From Candidatus Moraniibacteriota bacterium (GTDB taxonomy: Bacteria; Patescibacteriota; Minisyncoccia; Moranbacterales; GCA-2747515), in contig JAOZNB010000002.1 in NCBI GenBank assembly GCA_029933995.1, forward strand, positions 1 through 29,068: 29,068 nt of DNA, in the 5' to 3' direction. The notes beneath the pieces were generated by a model, which was not told the DNA's origin, did no database searches, and saw nothing but the letters and a program-made list of their open reading frames with translations. Within the stretch, counting starts at the first letter, position 1; each line of letters begins with the position of its first letter. Of the stretch, positions 23,771 to 29,068 are shown piece after piece. The position numbers and the translations under genes are program-made.

Positions 23771-25336
23771 TTATATTGCTTCTCTAACAAGTTTTCCCAA
23801 GCTAGCTAGATCAATTGAGCTCAAATCATTATTCTTTTTTGGTTTCTTGTTTAAAAAGCTCATAATTTCTGAGTTTGTATTAAATTTTTCATATAGATAA
23901 GTTTTCATCTCTTTGTTATTTCTATTTCCGCTATATAATTCCCAGCCAATATGTCTATCAATAATTTGTTGTTGTAAATTGTTGTCAGCAATGGGATCAC
24001 CAATGTCATATTTTTCGTCCGCCTCATCCTGATGGTCAAAAAAGTATTGTTGTTTCGCCATGTCCCAATAAACCCAAGTATCACTTTTACCCCATATTGA
24101 GGATTCCAATCCTACAAGTTGCATAATATCCTCAAATTTCTTTTTTATATCTCTTGCTACATCAAAAAATTTCTCTTCTTGTGACATCTTTTTAAATGAT
24201 ATTGTATATTTTTTTATTGATTTCCCATTAACATTGATTTTATCCAGATCCTTATTTTGTACATCATTATATGTCAAATATATTTTTGCTATATAATCAT
24301 TGCTACCACTTTCAATTACCCACTGATCAAAAAGATTTTTATATTGTGCATCACTTAAATCAAATTTGACATCATCAATTTGTGGCATCGTCACATCAAT
24401 ACTGCCAAATAATTTACTTCCCGCAATAATATAATCAAATCTACACCCACGCATAATATGATACGCATCCTCTATGGCAACATCTAATTCTTTATCACTT
24501 TTAACCGCTTCTTGTAAATATGAATTTAAAACCCCCGTCATTTCAACACGATATGATTCATAATCATTTTTATGTTGTTCAATATCTGCCTCTGCATCAT
24601 CAAGCTCCTGAACATCTTGTTTTATTTTTTGTGTCTCATTTTCATCATCAGTATTCTTTTTTTCTTTTTGTTCTTCTTCCACATCATCATTTTCATCCTG
24701 TAGGTTATTTATAACCTCTTTAGCAATCACATTTATTTCACGCTCTTTTTCAAAACCAAGTCCAATATAAAAATTCTCAAATTCATATTTTGTTATTTGC
24801 TTCTCTTTTTCATCTTCTTTTATGAGAATGTAATCATCTTCTGGATATTCTGCAGATATATATTTCTTCAAAGTAAAATCCTCAGCTGGTAATCCGTTAT
24901 CATACTTTACGTAAATCACTTCAACACCATATTTTTTTTCAAATTCGCGACGACGATTCATCTGATATGCTGTTTCTTCTACTTCTTTTTCTTCTTGTTC
25001 AACCTCAATGACATCAACTTTTAGTTTTGTATCTTTTTTTTCATTCTCAATATTTTCCCCATCTTTCAAGTCTTCACCATCGTTCTTCAAAACCTCCTTC
25101 ACATCTTCAATCTTTTGCTGTCTTTCTCTATTCTCTCTTTCTTTTTGTTCTATTTCTTTAAGTATTTTTTCTTGCTTTTTTTCTTCTTCTCTTTTTTTGT
25201 CCATTCTTGCATACAATTCACTTTCCCGTACCAAAGCAGCCTCAGATTGACTAAGTAGTTTTCCTTCCTGTGATTTCTTACGCACTTCTTCTGCAACAGC
25301 ATCAACATCAACTCTAATATCTTCCCATTTTTTCAT
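23771..25336 (-). CDS. charged protein of unknown function with a C-terminal folded domain (521 aa)
   Basis: No family recognised. Residues about 40-135 are a Lys/Glu/Arg coiled coil (RMDKKREEEKKQEKILKEIE). About 130-200 looks folded (EKKYGVEVIYVKYDNGLPAE). About 215-260 is an acidic linker (DENDDVEEEQKEKKNTDDEN). The last 260 residues look globular, with aromatic-rich segments such as MRGCRFDYIIAGSKLFGSID and SDTWVYWDMAKQQYFFDHQD. There is no signal peptide or membrane segment. It is the first gene of the leftward series, divergent from the glycosyltransferase pair across 80 bases; 73 bases separate it from the 692-residue gene. The style (charged, acidic linker, low complexity) matches its two large neighbours, supporting one shared system. 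Confidence 0.85.
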   Translation of the reverse strand: MKKWEDIRVDVDAVAEEVRKKSQEGKLLSQSEAALVRESELYARMDKKREEEKKQEKILKEIEQKERENRERQQKIEDVKEVLKNDGEDLKDGENIENEKKDTKLKVDVIEVEQEEKEVEETAYQMNRRREFEKKYGVEVIYVKYDNGLPAEDFTLKKYISAEYPEDDYILIKEDEKEKQITKYEFENFYIGLGFEKEREINVIAKEVINNLQDENDDVEEEQKEKKNTDDENETQKIKQDVQELDDAEADIEQHKNDYESYRVEMTGVLNSYLQEAVKSDKELDVAIEDAYHIMRGCRFDYIIAGSKLFGSIDVTMPQIDDVKFDLSDAQYKNLFDQWVIESGSNDYIAKIYLTYNDVQNKDLDKINVNGKSIKKYTISFKKMSQEEKFFDVARDIKKKFEDIMQLVGLESSIWGKSDTWVYWDMAKQQYFFDHQDEADEKYDIGDPIADNNLQQQIIDRHIGWELYSGNRNNKEMKTYLYEKFNTNSEIMSFLNKKPKKNNDLSSIDLASLGKLVREAI

Positions 25337-25373
25337 ACAAAAATAACTTACAAATCAATATGTGAAATATATA

Positions 25374-25382
25374 TGATATAAT
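25374..25382 (+). promoter_or_regulatory. extended -10 promoter of the glycosyltransferase pair
   Basis: TG (25374-25375), one base, perfect TATAAT (25377-25382): the same TGATATAAT as before manC and the ATPase gene. No -35 match. Leader about 28 bases. I could not pick a convincing promoter for the divergent 521-residue gene in the same 80-base gap. Confidence 0.5.
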
Positions 25383-25416
25383 TGTAACATACATATTATA
25401 TATTAGTAAAAATAAA

Positions 25417-26979
25417 ATGAATAAAAAAAATAAAATCATTCACTTTACAATTCTAGGCATCATTATCCTCCTTGCAATTATTGTACGTATATACAACATT
25501 GACTCAATTCCTGCGGGCATCTATCCAGATGAAGCAAATAATGGCACAAATGCCTATGATGCTCAATTAAATGGAGAATATCAATGGTTTTATCCCGACA
25601 ATAACGGCCGTGAAGGACTGTATCTTAATTTCATGGCACTATTGTTCAAATTTTTTGATGTTAGTCTCCTGACCTTAAAATTACCTTCTATTACGATGGG
25701 TGTGTTCACTGTTATCGGCGTATATTTTTTATCACGTGAATTATTCATTTCCAAACCACGTCTTGCTCTTATTGCTAGCCATCTTACTGCCGTTAGCTTT
25801 TGGGCAATTAATTTTTCACGTATTGCCTTCCGTGCAATTATGATGCTTCCTATTCTTACCTTTTCTTTTTATTTCATATTCAGAGGTATCCGTACAAATA
25901 AATGGTGGGATTTTGCACTAGCTGGATTTATTTTTGGACTTGGTTTTCATACATATATTGCATTTCGTATTGCACCTGCACTTCTAATTGTGTTACTTGT
26001 CTTATTCCTCATGCAATACGGTTTCAAATTTATCAAAGACTATTGGCTAAGTGGTGTTATATTTATCACCTTTATGTTATTGAGTGCTTTTCCAATGCTA
26101 TATACATTTCACACACATCCAGAATTTTTAAATTCACGCACTGGCGATGTATCTGTATTTGCAACCAATGAAAATGGACTTGTACCAGTTCTCACAGAAA
26201 CCGTTACAACTTCCCTATTAAAATTTAATGTTTATGGCGATCAAAATTGGAGACATGGTTACCCACCATATTCCACACTTGAACCTTTTGTAGGCATAAT
26301 GTTCCTTGGTGGAATTTTACTTTCCACAATAATTTTTCTTCTTTATTTTTATCGACGTTTATCCAAAAAGATACGTAATAGAAAATTGGTTACACATGGA
26401 CTTCTTATCGCATGGTTTTTTGCATTTCTCGCACCAGAATTTCTCACAACAGAAGGACTTCCTCACAGCCTGCGATCAATAGGGGTTCTGCCCATTGTTT
26501 ATATCTTTGCAGCATTCTTTATCAATTTTATTATTGAACGTGCCGAGAAACATTCATATAAAATATATTTTACTACATCAATCTTGATGCTTACCCTATT
26601 ATTACTTTCTGGTTTTTGTAGTATCATCAAATACCATGTCTACTGGGCAACAGAACCTGAACAAGCACAAGCATTTAATAAGTCACTCACGGATATTGCT
26701 CACCACATACAAACATTACCTCAAGGAACAACAAAATATGTCATAACTGGACCGCTCACCAGACTTCCAATTCAATTATTAAACGAAAAAACAATAAATT
26801 TACATTTTCTGTATGAAGATGAACTTGCTAAAATTAATACAACAAAAGATTATTACATCTTACTACCCCACTATAATGATAACGTAATTAACTATCTCAA
26901 TACTATCCAAGAGGTAAACATACAAACTATCACTTCATCATTAGATAGTTCCTTTATATTAATTCATCCAACAAAATAG
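25417..26979 (+). CDS. GT-C (PMT/ArnT-like) membrane glycosyltransferase 1
   Basis: 520 residues, polytopic with roughly ten to twelve membrane segments. The first runs IIHFTILGIIILLAIIVRI. Directly after it, AGIYPDEANNG places an acidic pair (D38, E39) in the first outer loop, as in PMT/ArnT-type enzymes that use polyprenyl-phosphate sugars. The pattern EGLYLNFMALLFKFF and LPSITMGVFTVIGVYFLSREL is typical of this fold. The last 110 residues form a small extracytoplasmic domain. Known relatives glycosylate proteins or lipid A on the outer face of the membrane; donor and acceptor are unknown here. It is co-transcribed with the next gene (four-base gap). The large cluster proteins beside it are possible acceptors, a guess from position. 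Confidence 0.85.
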   Translation: MNKKNKIIHFTILGIIILLAIIVRIYNIDSIPAGIYPDEANNGTNAYDAQLNGEYQWFYPDNNGREGLYLNFMALLFKFFDVSLLTLKLPSITMGVFTVIGVYFLSRELFISKPRLALIASHLTAVSFWAINFSRIAFRAIMMLPILTFSFYFIFRGIRTNKWWDFALAGFIFGLGFHTYIAFRIAPALLIVLLVLFLMQYGFKFIKDYWLSGVIFITFMLLSAFPMLYTFHTHPEFLNSRTGDVSVFATNENGLVPVLTETVTTSLLKFNVYGDQNWRHGYPPYSTLEPFVGIMFLGGILLSTIIFLLYFYRRLSKKIRNRKLVTHGLLIAWFFAFLAPEFLTTEGLPHSLRSIGVLPIVYIFAAFFINFIIERAEKHSYKIYFTTSILMLTLLLLSGFCSIIKYHVYWATEPEQAQAFNKSLTDIAHHIQTLPQGTTKYVITGPLTRLPIQLLNEKTINLHFLYEDELAKINTTKDYYILLPHYNDNVINYLNTIQEVNIQTITSSLDSSFILIHPTK

Positions 26980-26983
26980 CATT

Positions 26984-28789
26984 ATGATTACAAAATATTA
27001 CAAGTTAATAATTACCTTTATCATTCTCTTCATGGCAACAGTGTCACTTTCACTTGCATGGAGTGATTCATTAACCTTTGATGAGGTTGCTCATATTCCT
27101 GCTGGATATAGTTATGTTGCAAAGCATGATTATCGATTAAATCCAGAACACCCTCCTGTACTCAAAATGCTTTCTGGTATAGCAATACTACCATTACAAC
27201 CAAACTTTGATTGGACACAAAACTTTTGGACAACATCAAATAATTATGGAGAATATGGTCAATGGGATGCTGGACGTCATCTTTTACATCAATCAGACAA
27301 TAATACGGATCTACTTGTTTTTTGGACACGTGTCCCAATTGTAATTATTTCATTATTGTTTGGATTATTCTTATTTTATTGGGGCAAAAAAATTGGTGGT
27401 ATTATCACTGGCCTATTTGCAATAATCCTTTATGCATTTGATCCAAATGTTTTAGGTCATAATCATTTTGTAACAACTGACATTGGCATAGCTGCTGCAA
27501 TTGGTATTGCATTTTATTTCTTCTTACAATTTATCAAAAATCCAACATGGTTAAATGCACTTATTGGCGGACTTGCACTGGGAATTGCGCAATCAACAAA
27601 ATTTTCTGCTATTATATTACTTCCACTTTTTGCAACGCTACTAATAATTTATCCCCTTATCAAGTATTATAAAAAAGACCAAAGCAGACTTAAAACAGCT
27701 GGCCTTTATATTACAAAAGGCACCTTTTCTATATTTATTATGTTTTTTACTATATGGATTATTTACATCCCCGTTACATACAACATGACAGCAGATGTAT
27801 TACCTCCTATTACAGAAATTAAAGGACAACCCAACAAATATGTACGTGACAAATATCTTACACAATTTATTTTAACAACAAATAAATACTCCGCTACTCG
27901 ACCACTTGCTATGTACACACAAGGATTGATGCAGGTACTCAGTCGTGTTAACGATGGTAATGTCACCTATTTCATGGGTAACGTATCTTCAGAGGCCTCA
28001 CGCTGGTATTTCCCGTTTGTCTTCATAGCAAAACAAACCTTAATCCACTTGTTTTTCTATACGATAGTATTAACACTACTTGTTGTAATGTTAGTCCGTG
28101 GAGGATTTAGCTTATTTACTCAACAATTACAAACTTCTCTCAATAAATTTCGTACTTTTACACTCAACAGATTTCACGAAATCACACTCGGTATATTTAT
28201 AATTTTTTATAGTTATCTATCTATAACTGGGAATCTAAATATTGGATTTCGTCATTTATTTCCAATGATGCCACTTATATATATTCTCACGGCAAAGACA
28301 ATTATTGACTCTTACAAAAACCTACGTAATCCAAAACGTAAACGTATCATAAGAAGTATTTTCATCACGCTTATAGCCACACTTGTTGCAATTGTCATTA
28401 GTGTTTATCCTTACTATATGTCTTATTTCAATATTCTCTTTGGTGGACCAAAAAATGGTTATCAATACGTGACAGACTCAAATGCTGACTGGGGCCAAGA
28501 TCTCAAACGACTTAAAATCTACCTCGACCAACACCCTGAAATTGATAAAGTACGTATCAGCTATTTTGGCGGTGATGATATCCACAATAGACTAGGAGAA
28601 GACAAATATATTTTATGGTGGGATAGCAAAAGACCTATTGAACCAGGTTATTATGCACTATCTACATTTTTTATCCAAGAATCAATTTACGATAAAACAA
28701 AAGTATATGATGACAGCTATAGATGGACACAAGAACACAAACCAATCGATCAAGTTGGCACATCATTCTTGATATACAAAATTAACTAG
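26984..28789 (+). CDS. GT-C (PMT/ArnT-like) membrane glycosyltransferase 2
   Basis: 601 residues, polytopic. After the first membrane segment, SLTFDEVAHIPAGY carries the acidic pair D33/E34, followed by NPEHPPVLKML, the HPP-x-(L/x)-K region characteristic of PMT/ArnT-type phospholipid-carrier-dependent enzymes. VLGHNHFVTTDIGIAAAIGI gives the second conserved Asp region. The C-terminus has SNADWGQDLKRLKIYL and RISYFGGDD, a soluble tail seen in several bacterial PMT-like proteins. It differs clearly from its upstream neighbour in sequence, so the two likely have different substrates rather than being a recent duplication. It starts four bases after the first gene's TAG and ends with TAG. Confidence 0.87.
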   Translation: MITKYYKLIITFIILFMATVSLSLAWSDSLTFDEVAHIPAGYSYVAKHDYRLNPEHPPVLKMLSGIAILPLQPNFDWTQNFWTTSNNYGEYGQWDAGRHLLHQSDNNTDLLVFWTRVPIVIISLLFGLFLFYWGKKIGGIITGLFAIILYAFDPNVLGHNHFVTTDIGIAAAIGIAFYFFLQFIKNPTWLNALIGGLALGIAQSTKFSAIILLPLFATLLIIYPLIKYYKKDQSRLKTAGLYITKGTFSIFIMFFTIWIIYIPVTYNMTADVLPPITEIKGQPNKYVRDKYLTQFILTTNKYSATRPLAMYTQGLMQVLSRVNDGNVTYFMGNVSSEASRWYFPFVFIAKQTLIHLFFYTIVLTLLVVMLVRGGFSLFTQQLQTSLNKFRTFTLNRFHEITLGIFIIFYSYLSITGNLNIGFRHLFPMMPLIYILTAKTIIDSYKNLRNPKRKRIIRSIFITLIATLVAIVISVYPYYMSYFNILFGGPKNGYQYVTDSNADWGQDLKRLKIYLDQHPEIDKVRISYFGGDDIHNRLGEDKYILWWDSKRPIEPGYYALSTFFIQESIYDKTKVYDDSYRWTQEHKPIDQVGTSFLIYKIN

Positions 28790-28815
28790 ATATAAAAATT
28801 ATCTCACTTTGTTTA

Positions 28816-28872
28816 CAAAGACATTTACGATGCATGTCTTTGCGAGGAGTGTTTAGCGACGTGGCAATCTCT
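28816..28872. repeat. hairpin plus REP-like motif after glycosyltransferase 2
   Basis: CAAAGACAT (28816-28824), nine-base loop, ATGTCTTTG (28834-28842), running into TTTGCGAGGAGTG then TAGCGACGTGGCAATCT. The latter matches, with changes, a motif (GCGAGGAGCGAAGCGACGTG) I know as very widespread between bacterial genes. There is no T-tract, so it is not a clear terminator. Confidence 0.6.
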
Positions 28873-28936
28873 GATAGAACTATTATATAAGTTTTATGAT
28901 GACATCTCTAACACTTTCTCAATTCTCCCTTCAATC

Positions 28937-28977
28937 TCCTTCGCATAAAGCTACGACGACCAAAGGAGTGAAGAAGG
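28937..28977. repeat. degenerate inverted repeat block
   Basis: CTCCTTCGCATAAAGCTACG, then ACGACCAAAGGAGTGAAG. CTCCTT and AAGGAG can pair, as can CTTC and GAAG. It looks like a decayed member of a dispersed family; no second copy is in the window. Confidence 0.4.
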
Positions 28978-29014
28978 TTTTGGTTTATATTACCTCAACA
29001 TCTTTAACTTTAAT

Positions 29015-29047
29015 GGGACCCTTCACAAAAGTGTGTCTGACAGGTAC
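29015..29047. repeat. possible REP/RAYT-type repeat end near the window edge
   Basis: GGGACCCTTCACAAAAGTG followed by TGTCTGACAGGTAC. The text resembles short imperfect palindromes that flank REP-associated tyrosine transposase (RAYT) genes. No transposase is in the window; it could lie just beyond the right edge. Confidence 0.4.
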
Positions 29048-29068
29048 AATGAATAATTAATTTTAATT

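Larger units (their letters stand above)
28790..29068. other. non-coding end region with dispersed repeat remnants
   Basis: No open frame of convincing length or similarity on either strand and no tRNA cloverleaf seen. It holds three repeat-like blocks, listed separately, packed within 230 bases. Confidence 0.6.

Noticed and set aside
16397..25250. Many rightward open frames of 60-130 codons opposite the large cluster genes
   Set aside because: They are Phe/Ser/Leu-rich mirror images of Lys/Glu-rich coding sequence and have no start context or family pattern.
1..28789. TGA reassigned to Gly or Trp
   Set aside because: All genes read to full family length with the standard code, and Trp and Gly positions use TGG and GGN; low TGA stop use alone does not show reassignment.
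1..29068. CRISPR arrays, tRNA or rRNA genes, riboswitches
   Set aside because: No regularly spaced direct repeats, no cloverleaf or rRNA-like conserved stretches, and intergenic gaps are mostly too short for riboswitches.

Overview
The window is a low-GC, tightly packed bacterial chromosome segment with 19 complete protein genes and one partial gene. No rRNA, tRNA or CRISPR array was seen. Several traits point to the candidate phyla radiation (Patescibacteria): a VirD4/TraG-like ATPase beside very long, low-complexity Lys/Glu-rich proteins, a small DUF5663-like protein, paired GT-C membrane glycosyltransferases, and no recognisable Shine-Dalgarno sequence before any gene. This placement is inference; no marker gene here fixes the phylum. 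All 19 complete genes read with the standard bacterial code. They stop with TAA (15) or TAG (4), never TGA.

Left part (1-8.5 kb): isoprenoid precursor and iron-sulfur metabolism. dxs (first MEP-pathway enzyme) reads leftward and overlaps a truncated VTT/DedA-like membrane protein gene. sufS, sufU and a MIP18/SufT-type gene read rightward from a 59-bp divergent gap. ispG, a [4Fe-4S] MEP-pathway enzyme, lies further right, so cluster assembly sits close to a cluster-dependent enzyme of the same pathway. Between them is an accessory patch with a GIY-YIG nuclease gene bracketed by inverted palindromic repeats, two other dispersed repeats, and a PD-(D/E)XK-like protein. manC (GDP-mannose synthesis) follows, with its own promoter and a strong bidirectional terminator.

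Middle part (8.4-13 kb): a secreted or anchored protein resembling a signal peptidase/S24 fold, a winged-helix plus nucleotidyltransferase-like protein with a damaged motif, and uvrA. uvrA has a clear promoter that carries a dyad symmetry.

Right part (13-25.3 kb, all leftward): the most unusual region. Five genes in series encode proteins of 521, 692, 1671, 111 and 142 residues, followed by an intrinsic terminator, a new promoter and an 829-residue membrane-anchored VirD4/TraG-like ATPase. The three large proteins have no family I recognise. The 692-residue protein has three copies of a helical repeat. The 1671-residue protein has an N-terminal coiled coil, a central hydrophobic region, and a long acidic C-terminal half with two kinds of internal duplication. 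My hypothesis is an envelope-spanning secretion or surface apparatus. Divergent from this cluster are two PMT/ArnT-type glycosyltransferase genes (25.4-28.8 kb), which with manC could supply surface glycosylation.

The last 279 bases are non-coding and hold three dispersed repeat remnants.
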